DNA of 64,000 bases from Myxococcales bacterium (lineage in GTDB: Bacteria; Myxococcota; Polyangia; Nannocystales; Nannocystaceae), in contig JAEUJW010000054.1 of assembly GCA_016793465.1 (NCBI GenBank), forward strand, positions 6,156 through 70,155. The letters are read 5' to 3'. Within the stretch, counting starts at the first letter, position 1. Every line of letters starts with the position of its first letter. The notes under the pieces are model-generated. The model did no database searches, had not been told where the DNA came from, and saw only the letters and a program-made list of their open reading frames with translations. Made by a program: the position numbers and the translations under genes. This document shows, piece after piece, positions 45,146-56,727 of the stretch.

Positions 45146-47298
45146 CGCGGCTCCTCGGGGCGCTGGGGGGTCCGGGCGAGGTCGACGACGCGCTTGCAGC
45201 GGGCCCGCACGTCGGGGTCGTCGCTGGCGACCACGAGCGTCCAGGCGGCGTCGGTGGCGAACAGGTGGTCGAGCAGCGCCTCGAGCTTGCGGCGCGGCAG
45301 CTTCAGCCGGTCGAGCGCGCCGTCGATCAGCAGCAGCCGCGGCTGGGCCACCAGAGCCCGCGCCAGCACCAGGCGGCTGGCCTGCGACTCCGACAGCGGC
45401 GACCCGGACGGCGTGAGCTCGGTGTCGAGGCCGCCGGGCAGCGCCGCGACGGTGTCGTCGAGCGCGACCAGGCTGAGGGCCACGCGCAGCACCGCGAGCG
45501 AGGCGTCCGGGGCGCCGACCTGCAGGTTGTCGCGGATGCTGCCGCGGAACAGGTCGCCGGTGCGCACCAGCGCGACCTGCTCGCGCAGGGCCGGCAGGTC
45601 GGCGGTGCGCAGGTCGACGCCGTCGACCTCGACCTGGCCGCGGTCCGGCGCGCGCAGGCCGAAGCACAGGTCGAACAGCGCCGACTTGCCGGACCCGCCG
45701 TCGCCGTCGACGAGCACGTGCTCGCCGGCCATGATCTCGCAGTCGAGGTCGGTGAGCGCGGCGCGCTCGCCGAGCCCCAGCCGGACGCCGCGCAGGCGCA
45801 CGCGCGCCGCCCCGACCCCGAACTCGCGCACGCCGCCGGCGTCCTCGAGCGGGAGGTCGACGAGCTTGCCGAGCTTGTCGACCCCGGCGGCCAGGTCGTA
45901 GAAGGCCTCGATGTGCTTGCCGAGCTTGCCGAAGCTGGCCGACACCGCGGTCACGACCAGCTCGGCGGCGACCAGCTGGCCGAGCGTCAGCTGGCGCTCG
46001 AGCACGAGCAGGCCGCCGACGCCGAGCAGCGCGCCGCCGGCGATCACCTGCATGGCCAGCCCGCCGACCAGCTGCCTCAGGAGCTTCGACCAGTGGGCGC
46101 GGCGGGCGATCAGGTAGCGCCGCGACAGCACCTCGGCGCGGGCGACCGCGTGCTGCATCGCCGACTCCGACTTGAACAGCGCCGGGTTGCGCGCGACCTC
46201 CTCGAGCCACGCCACCGTCTCGTACTTGCTGGCCGACTCCTTCAGGCTCGACCCGAGCGCCGCCCGCAGCGGCAGCATGATCAGGGCCGCCAGCGCGAGC
46301 AGCAGCAGGATGTCGAACGCCAGCAGCAGCGGGTGGTAGAACGCCAGCAGCGCCATGCCGACGGCCGCCTGCAGCGCGACCGAGACGCCGTCGAGCAGCA
46401 GCGCCGCGGCGGCCTTCTGGACCAGCACCACGTCGAAGAACCGGTTGACGAGCTCGGGCCCGTCGTCGGCGGGGTGGCGCCCGAGGTCGACCCGCGGCAG
46501 GCGGCGGGCGACGTCGGCGACGGCGCGGACGAACAGCCGCTGCTGCAGCACCTCGACCACGAAGGCGGCCAGCGCCTTCAGGGCCGCGGCGAACGACAGG
46601 CCGGCCATCAGCAGCATGGTCAGCACGAACAGCGGCTGGGTCAGCGCGCCGAAGGCGACGGTGTTGACGAGCGCCTGCACGGCGATCGGGGTGGCCAGCG
46701 TGAGGGCGCCGACCGCCACCGCGTAGACGATCACGACCCACAGCTCGCTGCGCTCGAGCCTCATCAGCGCGCGCAGCCGGGCCAGCGCCCGCTGCTCGTA
46801 CCCCACGGCGGCCAGCCGGCGCTCGTGCAGCGCGTCGAACGGCAGCTCGGGCTCGACCAGCAGCCACAGCGCCGGCGCGTCGCGCTCGAGCAGGCCGAGC
46901 GCGCGCAGCAGCGGGCGCTCGCGCAGGCGGACCGAGCGCTCGTCGCCGCGGTCGACGATCACGCCGGTCGCGCCCCGGCGGGTGAACCCGGTCACCAGCA
47001 GCCAGCGGCCGCTGTCCGGCGTCGGCCCGAGCAGCGCGAGGGCGGGGGTCTCGGGGCCGACGCGGCCGCGCACCTCGTCGACGGTCAGCCGCGTCGGCTG
47101 GACCCGCAGGCCGCAGGCCGCGGCCGCCCGGACCAGCAGGCCGACCCACGCGTCCTCGCTGGCGGCGCCCCGCGAGGCGCCGACCAGGGCGCTCCAGGCC
47201 CGCTGCGGGTCGAACGACGTCCCGGTCTGCTCGGCCAGCAGCTCGAGCACCCGCAGCAGGTCGCCGCCGTTGCGCGGCTTGTCGACGGGCGGCGTCAT
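45142..47298 (-). CDS. ABC exporter of the type I secretion type with degenerate ATPase site
   Basis: A 718-aa fused exporter. The N-terminal 150 residues resemble a peptidase-C39-like domain without its Cys. A six-helix ABC transmembrane domain (about 185-480) is followed by a nucleotide-binding domain. Walker A is normal: GDGGSGKSALF (about 533). Other sites are altered: the Q-loop reads LVRTGDLF with no Gln, the signature is LSESQ instead of LSGGQ, Walker B reads LLLIDGALD so the catalytic Glu is Gly, and the H-loop reads LVVASDDP with no His. A homodimer of this protein should bind ATP but hydrolyse it poorly. It is third-generation or divergent, possibly working with a different ATPase or using ATP only as a switch. 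It overlaps the HPF-like gene by four bases. Confidence 0.85.
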   Translation of the reverse strand: MTPPVDKPRNGGDLLRVLELLAEQTGTSFDPQRAWSALVGASRGAASEDAWVGLLVRAAAACGLRVQPTRLTVDEVRGRVGPETPALALLGPTPDSGRWLLVTGFTRRGATGVIVDRGDERSVRLRERPLLRALGLLERDAPALWLLVEPELPFDALHERRLAAVGYEQRALARLRALMRLERSELWVVIVYAVAVGALTLATPIAVQALVNTVAFGALTQPLFVLTMLLMAGLSFAAALKALAAFVVEVLQQRLFVRAVADVARRLPRVDLGRHPADDGPELVNRFFDVVLVQKAAAALLLDGVSVALQAAVGMALLAFYHPLLLAFDILLLLALAALIMLPLRAALGSSLKESASKYETVAWLEEVARNPALFKSESAMQHAVARAEVLSRRYLIARRAHWSKLLRQLVGGLAMQVIAGGALLGVGGLLVLERQLTLGQLVAAELVVTAVSASFGKLGKHIEAFYDLAAGVDKLGKLVDLPLEDAGGVREFGVGAARVRLRGVRLGLGERAALTDLDCEIMAGEHVLVDGDGGSGKSALFDLCFGLRAPDRGQVEVDGVDLRTADLPALREQVALVRTGDLFRGSIRDNLQVGAPDASLAVLRVALSLVALDDTVAALPGGLDTELTPSGSPLSESQASRLVLARALVAQPRLLLIDGALDRLKLPRRKLEALLDHLFATDAAWTLVVASDDPDVRARCKRVVDLARTPQRPEEPR

Positions 47299-47582
47299 CG
47301 TCGCCCTCGCCCCGCCAGCCGGCGAGCGACCGCCCGCCCCAGGCGATCGATGAAGTGCTCGGTCGCCGCCGGCTCGTCGCTGTCCTCGGCCTGCAGGGCC
47401 AGGGCCCGGCCGTCGGACAGGGTCACCCTGGCGGTCAGGCGCACGCGGCCCGGGCCGCTCGCCCGGCCCTCGAGGTCGACCGCCAGCACGTCCGGCGCGA
47501 AGCGTGACAGCACGAACAGGAGCCGCCGCACGACCCGCTCGGGTCGCTCGCCGCCGCCGGGGATATCGACGTCAACCCGCAT
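47295..47582 (-). CDS. HPF/RaiA-like small protein
   Basis: A 95-aa basic protein that resembles the hibernation-promoting factor/RaiA fold: RRLLFVLSRFAPDVLAVDLEGRA, then VRLTARVTLSDGRALALQAED and EHFIDRLGRAVARRLAGRGRR. The pattern of helix, two strands, helix with a basic C-terminus matches short HPF-type proteins that bind the 30S ribosomal subunit. It lacks the usual dimerisation extension. A longer frame begins at 47762, but the ATG at 47582 gives the compact product, and 47762 would read antisense to the LysR gene. First of four genes whose ends overlap by four bases. Why an HPF-like protein heads a secretion operon is unclear. Confidence 0.6.
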   Translation of the reverse strand: MRVDVDIPGGGERPERVVRRLLFVLSRFAPDVLAVDLEGRASGPGRVRLTARVTLSDGRALALQAEDSDEPAATEHFIDRLGRAVARRLAGRGRR

Positions 47583-47593
47583 CCTCGGGAGGT

Positions 47594-47658
47594 CTTGCGC
47601 CCGATCGCAAGTTCTCGCAAGTCGATAATTTCGCTGCCATACTTCGAGAAAATCGAAG
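47594..47658. promoter_or_regulatory. Divergent LysR-type operator region with two inverted repeats
   Basis: Between the divergent starts at 47582 and 47663 lie CTTGCG-CCCGAT-CGCAAG (47594-47611) and CTTCGA-GAAAA-TCGAAG (47642-47658). A further CGCAAG half-site is at 47616-47621. The first matches the T-N11-A form bound by LysR-type regulators; the second sits just ahead of the regulator's own start. Binding by the adjacent NhaR-like protein is an inference. Confidence 0.6.
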
Positions 47659-47662
47659 CCCC

Positions 47663-48571
47663 ATGCAGTGGCTGAATTACCACCACCTTCTGTACTTCTG
47701 GACGGTCGCGCGCGAGGGCAGCCTGGCGGCGGCGAGTCGGCGGTTGGGGCTCTCGCAGTCATCGATCTCGTCGCAGATCAAGCAGCTCGAGGATCAGGTC
47801 GGTCAGCCCCTGTTCGACCGCAGCCACCGCCGTCTGCAGCTGTCCGAGGCCGGGCGCACGGCGTTCCGCTACGCCGACGAGATCTTCGGGCTCGGGCGCG
47901 AGATGGTGGACAACCTGCAGCGCGGCGTGGCGGGCCAGCCCGTGCGGCTGGCGCTCGGCCTCACCGACACCGTGCAGAAGCTGATCGCCTATCGCCTGAT
48001 CGAGCCGGCCCTGCAGCTCGCCGACGACCTGCAGATCCACTGCGAAGAGGACCGCCTCGACCGTCTGCTGACGCAGCTGGCCCGCCACGAGCTCGACCTC
48101 GTGATCTCCGACCAGCCGCTGCCGCCCGGCGGCGTCATCAAGGCCTTCAACCACCCCCTCGGCCACAGCGCCGTGACGATCTTCGCCGCGCCCGCGCTGG
48201 CCGCCCGCCTCGGGCCCGGGTTCCCGCGCAACCTCGACGGCGCGCCGTTCCTGCTGCCGACCGCCACCGGGGCGCTGCGCCGCGACCTCGAGCGGTGGTT
48301 CGAACAGCACGACATCCGCCCGCGGGTCATCGGCGAGTTCGACGACAGCGCCCTGCTCAAGGTGTTCGGCCAGGCCGGCGCCGGCGCCTTCGCGGCGCCG
48401 AGGGCGATCCAGGGCGAGATCTCGCGGCAGTACCGGGTCAAGCCGCTCGGCGACGCCGCGGGGGTGGTCGAGCGGTACTTCGCCATCTCGGTCGAGCGGC
48501 GCATCAAGCACCCCGGGGTCCTGGCCATCTCGAACGCCGCGCGCCGCGACCTGTTCGGCGAGCGCGGCTGA
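47663..48571 (+). CDS. LysR-family regulator, NhaR-like
   Basis: A 302-aa LysR-type regulator that aligns well with NhaR along its length: NYHHLLYFWTVAREGSLAAASRRL starts the winged helix (residues 5-63, with SQSSISSQIKQLEDQVGQPLF), and LDLVISDQPLPPGG, then VIGEFDDSALLKVFGQAGAGAFAAP match the effector domain. NhaR activates the Na+/H+ antiporter gene in E. coli and acts on biofilm genes in other species. Here the likely target is the divergent HPF-ABC-adaptor-TolC operon rather than an antiporter. The effector could be Na+ or another ion. ATG at 47663 chosen; upstream frame is open but antisense. Confidence 0.85.
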   Translation: MQWLNYHHLLYFWTVAREGSLAAASRRLGLSQSSISSQIKQLEDQVGQPLFDRSHRRLQLSEAGRTAFRYADEIFGLGREMVDNLQRGVAGQPVRLALGLTDTVQKLIAYRLIEPALQLADDLQIHCEEDRLDRLLTQLARHELDLVISDQPLPPGGVIKAFNHPLGHSAVTIFAAPALAARLGPGFPRNLDGAPFLLPTATGALRRDLERWFEQHDIRPRVIGEFDDSALLKVFGQAGAGAFAAPRAIQGEISRQYRVKPLGDAAGVVERYFAISVERRIKHPGVLAISNAARRDLFGERG

Positions 48572-48609
48572 CGGCCGTGGTAGAGGTCGTCGCCGGAGAC
48601 GAGCCCGCC

Positions 48610-48987
48610 ATGATCGAAGCCACCTGCCACTGCGGCGCCGTGCGCCTGGAGGTCGAGCACGCGCCCGCGGACCTGACCGAGTGCAACTGCTCGCTGTGCC
48701 GGCGGATCGCCGGGCTGTGGGCCTACTACAGTCCGGCGCAGGTGCACGTCGCCGGCGCGACGATCGCCTACGTGCAGGGCGACCGCACGCTGGCGACCCA
48801 CCACTGCCCGACCTGCGGCTGCACCACCCACTGGCGGAGCCTCGACCCGACCCACGAGCGCATGGGCGTCAACGTGCGGCTGATGCCGCCGCAGGCGCTG
48901 ACCGGCGTGCGCGTGCGCAGGATCGACGGCGCCGACACCTGGGAGGTGCTCGGCGAGTACCGCCACGGCCAGTCCGCGGGCGGCTGA
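48610..48987 (+). CDS. GFA/CENP-V family zinc-binding protein
   Basis: A 125-aa single-domain protein of the GFA (glutathione-dependent formaldehyde-activating) family. The zinc ligands are visible: ATCHCGAVRLEV (two Cys, residues 6-8), CNCSLCRR (three Cys) and HHCPTCGCTTHW (three Cys). The SPAQVHVAGATIAYVQG segment matches the family's beta fold. The members bind one or two Zn2+ ions and have been linked to S-(hydroxymethyl)glutathione formation, but for most the reaction is unproven. It starts at 48610 with GCC-ATG context, 36 bases after the LysR stop on the same strand. Confidence 0.85.
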   Translation: MIEATCHCGAVRLEVEHAPADLTECNCSLCRRIAGLWAYYSPAQVHVAGATIAYVQGDRTLATHHCPTCGCTTHWRSLDPTHERMGVNVRLMPPQALTGVRVRRIDGADTWEVLGEYRHGQSAGG

Positions 48988-49127
48988 GCTCGCGGCGACG
49001 GCGTGCGGCGGGGCCGTACGACTGCGGCGTGTCGGAGCGCGCTCGGGCTCGGCTCGCCGCGTGCGCCGCGGAGCTCCGCCGAGCCGTTCACCTCGGCGGT
49101 GCGCCGGCTCGCAGACGGCGGCGACCG

Positions 49128-53656
<4,529 letters not shown>

Positions 53657-53660
<4 letters not shown>

Positions 53661-54226
53661 CCGGGCCCGAGCTCGCGGCGCAGCCAGGCCTTGATCATCG
53701 TCCATTCGCTCTCGACGCTCCGCTTCGACACGCCCTTGACCGCGGCGACCTCCTCGACGGACAGCCCGCCGAAGAACCGCATCACCACGATCTCCGCCTG
53801 GTCGGCGTCGCGCTCGGCCAGGCGGTCGAGCGCCGCGTGCAACGCCAGCACGTCGTCGTCCTGGTCGACCGACAGCTCGAACGGCTCGTCGAGCGTCACC
53901 CGCGTGCGCGCGCCGCCCCGCTTGGTGCGGGCGCGGGCGCGGGCGCGGTCGACGAGCAGCCAGCGCATCAGCCGCGACGCGTGGGCGAAGAAGTGGGCCC
54001 GGTTGTGCCAGTCGACCCGCTCCTGCCCGATGAGGTTCATGAAGGCCTCGTTGACCAGCTCGGTCGGGCGCAGGCTGCTGTCCGCGGAGACGCGGCGCAG
54101 CGCGGCGGCGGCCCGGGCCCGCAGCTCGCCGTAGATGAGGCCGCTGAGCGCCTCCAGGGCCTCACGATCGCCCGCGCCGGCCTTCACGAGCATCGCGGTG
54201 ATGTGCCCCTGATCCTCCACGAGCAT
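53657..54226 (-). CDS. ECF-type sigma factor (TIGR02999-like), paired with a kinase
   Basis: A 189-aa sigma-70 family ECF factor. The sigma2 region is around residues 30-100 (LIYGELRARAAAALRRV, LRPTELVNEAFMNLIGQ, RAHFFAHASRLMRWLLVDRARAR). The sigma4 helix-turn-helix is at the C-terminus (IVVMRFFGGLSVEEVAAVKGVSKRSVESEW). The RPTELVNEA and HFFAHASRLMR patterns match the ECF group that is typically encoded beside membrane Ser/Thr kinases in Planctomycetes and Myxococcota. No anti-sigma gene is present, consistent with regulation by phosphorylation. Its stop overlaps the kinase GTG by four bases. Confidence 0.9.
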
Positions 54227-54432
54227 CCCGCCTCCGGCGGCCGGAGACTCTCACCTCTCCACCGCGCATCTTCCTGAGAACGGGCTCCCCCTGTCAAGTT
54301 GCGGCGCCGTCAGGTCCGCCCGCGACGGGGCGGCCCGAGAATCTCTGCGGAGTCTCGTCCTCGACGTCGTTTGTCTATCCGAGCCGCCCCGGCCCCGCGT
54401 GCGGGCCCGCGCCTCGCCGACAGAAAGGGTGG

Positions 54433-55431
54433 ATGGAGATGACCGCGAACGATCGTTGCTGGCTGTACCTGCTCCCGGCGCTGCTCCTCGGCTGTGACGC
54501 CGCCGAGCAGCCCGAGACCCTCACCGTCGTCGCCTCGCCGCAGACCGAGGAGGAGCTGCTCGGCGCGTGCCTGCTCGCCGACGACGACAACGCGTGCACG
54601 GGCCTCGACCGCCTCGCGGACGCCGGGGCCACCCGGCGCTGCGGCGTCGAGAGGACCCCCGAGCAGGTCGCGGCCACGGAGCGGGAGTTCGCCGACTGGC
54701 TCGCCGCCGCGCCCGAGCAGCCGTCGGCGCTCGCCCCCCAGTCGGTCTACGTGCCGGTGGCCATCCACGTGATCAACAAGGGCCCGGGCGTGGCCAACGG
54801 TGACGTCACCGAAGCCCAGATCGAGGACCAGATGGCCGTGCTCAACATGTCCCACTGGGGGCAGACCGGCGGGCCCAAGACGCCCTTCGTGTTCTTCGTC
54901 TACAGCATCGATCGCACGACCAACCCGAGCTGGTACACGATGAGCATCGGCTCCTCGCACGAGACGGCGGCCAAGACCGCCCTGCACAGGGGCGCCGAGG
55001 GCATGCTCAACCTCTACATCGTCCAGCCGTACAACGGCATCGCCGGCTGGTCGACGATGCCGAGCGACTACTTCTACGCGCCGCTCATGGACGGCGTCGT
55101 GATCGACAACCGGACGCTGCCCGGCGGGGGCTCCGTGGCCTACGGCCTCGGCGACAACGCCGTGCACGAGATCGGCCACTGGCTCGGCCTGTTCCACACC
55201 TTCGAGGGCGGCTGCGGCAAGAACGACGTGTACAGCGGCGACAAGGTGGCCGACACCCCGGCCGAGAAGTCGCCCGCCTACGGCTGCCCCAAGAGCCGCG
55301 ACTCGTGCAACTCCGAGGGCAAGGATCCCGTCAACAACTTCATGGACTACACCGATGACAGCTGCATGAACGCCTTCACCCCGGGGCAGATCATGCGCAT
55401 GGAGCACTACTGGACCGTCTACCGCGATTAG
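54433..55431 (+). CDS. M43-family (pappalysin-like) zinc metalloprotease lipoprotein
   Basis: A 332-aa secreted lipoprotein protease. The signal ends LLPALLLGC. After a variable N-terminal part comes the M43 catalytic domain (about residues 105-325): VYVPVAIHVINKGPG, INLYIVQP-type strand (NLYIVQPYNGIAGW), then the zinc motif HEIGHWLGLFHTF (about 246) and the Met-turn NFMDYTDDSCMNAFTPGQ. ADTPAEKSPAYGCPKSRDSC provides the conserved cysteine-rich loop of the family (cytophagalysin/ulilysin). It should cleave extracellular proteins. It stands alone; two start codons at 54433 and 54439 are possible. The segment 54227-54432 upstream holds nothing else recognisable. Confidence 0.92.
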   Translation: MEMTANDRCWLYLLPALLLGCDAAEQPETLTVVASPQTEEELLGACLLADDDNACTGLDRLADAGATRRCGVERTPEQVAATEREFADWLAAAPEQPSALAPQSVYVPVAIHVINKGPGVANGDVTEAQIEDQMAVLNMSHWGQTGGPKTPFVFFVYSIDRTTNPSWYTMSIGSSHETAAKTALHRGAEGMLNLYIVQPYNGIAGWSTMPSDYFYAPLMDGVVIDNRTLPGGGSVAYGLGDNAVHEIGHWLGLFHTFEGGCGKNDVYSGDKVADTPAEKSPAYGCPKSRDSCNSEGKDPVNNFMDYTDDSCMNAFTPGQIMRMEHYWTVYRD

Positions 55432-55457
55432 CCGGGCGACGGGGCGGCGATCCGGGC

Positions 55458-55640
55458 TCAGCAGCCCCAGACCGGCACGCCGGTCGCCTGCATGACGACC
55501 GCGGCGGGCTCCCAGGGCTCCTTCTGCGCGAAGGAGACGGTCATGTCGATGTCGACCGGGCCCGGGCAGAAGCCCGTCGTCCACGTCGCCTCGCCCGCGG
55601 CGTCGAGCGCCTGCGGCCCCGAACCGGGTGATGTCAGCGC
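55458..55640 (-). pseudogene. C-terminal remnant of an unidentified protein
   Basis: A minus-strand stretch of about 55 codons with protein-like composition and no start, ending with a stop at 55458: EATWTTGFCPGPVDIDMTV then KEPWEPAAVVMQATGVPVWGC. No family recognised. Between the M43 protease stop and the AraC-type regulator stop. Only the 3' end of a gene seems to survive; upstream the frame dissolves. Confidence 0.4.
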
Positions 55641-55712
55641 GACCCGCGATGCGCGTCGCGGCGGAGGTCGCGATCGACGCCGCCGGGTCCGCGGCGGGTC
55701 GCCGGCTCGCGC

Positions 55713-56612
55713 TCACGATCCGCGGCTGGCCTCGCGGATCGGGTAGAGCACCTCGGTGCGCCAATCGGCCGGGTTCGGCTGCTCGCCCGGGTCGGTGACG
55801 TAGACCTCCCACGGGGCGCCGACGACGGCGTGGCCGTGGTCGGCGATCCAGCGCTCGATCGCCGCGTGGGTCTGTCCGAGGCTGTCGTACGGGCCGACGT
55901 GGACCGCGACCGCGGCCGGTCCGCCGGGCAGCTCGGCGACCTCGATCTCGCCGGACGACTGGGCCGGGCCTGCGATCGCCATGCCGGCCTCGAGCGAGAG
56001 CAGGCCGGGCCCGCCGGACAGGTAGCGGGTGAACGGCGGGCCGGCGAGGGGGATCCCGGCCCGCTGGGTGTGGGTGAACACGGCCGGCAGGATCTCGCCG
56101 AGGGTCGCGGCGATCTCGCTCTGGGCGGCGCGGCGGCGCATGACGAGCACGGGCTGAGGGGTGAGCTGACGGATGGTGACTTCGGGGGTGGTCATGGTCG
56201 TGGTCTCGCGTGGTTGGTCGGTGCAGTGATAGACGCCGATGCACGGGCTGACGCCGCGCACGACGTCGGCGTGGCGCTCGAGCACAGGTCCGGGGCGGCG
56301 CCCGCGGGCCCGGTAGTCGCGCGGCGAGGCGCCGAAGCGGCGGCGGAACGCGCGGAGGAACACCTCGTGGCTGGAGAAGCCGGCGGCGAGGGCGATGTCG
56401 AGGATCGTCCGGTCGCCGCGCAGCAGCTCGGCGGCGGCGCCGTCGAGGCGCACGCGCAGGGCGTACTGCTTCGGCGTCTCGCCGGCGAAGCGACGGAACA
56501 CCCGGTGCAGCTCGAACCGCGAGCGGCCGACCCGCGCCGCGAGGGTCGCCAGCGAGACGTCGCCGTCGCGGCGGAGGTGGTCGAGGAGCGGGAGGACACG
56601 GGCGCGCGACAT
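55713..56612 (-). CDS. AraC-type regulator with GyrI-like effector domain
   Basis: A 299-aa regulator. The N-terminal AraC double helix-turn-helix occupies about residues 8-105: GDVSLATLAARVGRSRFELHR, RRFAGETPKQYALRVRLD, LDIALAAGFSSHEVFLRAFRRRFGASPRDYR. A linker then leads into a GyrI-like/SOUL small-molecule-binding domain (about residues 140-295): VTIRQLTPQPVLVMRRR, GIPLAGPPFTRYL and VAVHVGPYDSLGQTHAAIERW..PWEVYVTDP. The same DNA-binding plus GyrI design occurs in Rob and in drug-sensing regulators such as BmrR's partner families. It should sense a bulky or hydrophobic ligand. The target is unknown; no efflux gene is next to it. Start at 56612 fits the normal AraC N-terminus. Confidence 0.88.
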   Translation of the reverse strand: MSRARVLPLLDHLRRDGDVSLATLAARVGRSRFELHRVFRRFAGETPKQYALRVRLDGAAAELLRGDRTILDIALAAGFSSHEVFLRAFRRRFGASPRDYRARGRRPGPVLERHADVVRGVSPCIGVYHCTDQPRETTTMTTPEVTIRQLTPQPVLVMRRRAAQSEIAATLGEILPAVFTHTQRAGIPLAGPPFTRYLSGGPGLLSLEAGMAIAGPAQSSGEIEVAELPGGPAAVAVHVGPYDSLGQTHAAIERWIADHGHAVVGAPWEVYVTDPGEQPNPADWRTEVLYPIREASRGS

Positions 56613-56727
56613 CGAACGCGGGCACGCTACCGCGGCCCCGCACGGCCGTCTTGATGTTTCTTGCGGGACCGCGTCGTCGCCTCCGGTGCGAGAGGACCAC
56701 CCGAGTCGGCGTCGAGCTCGACGCTCG

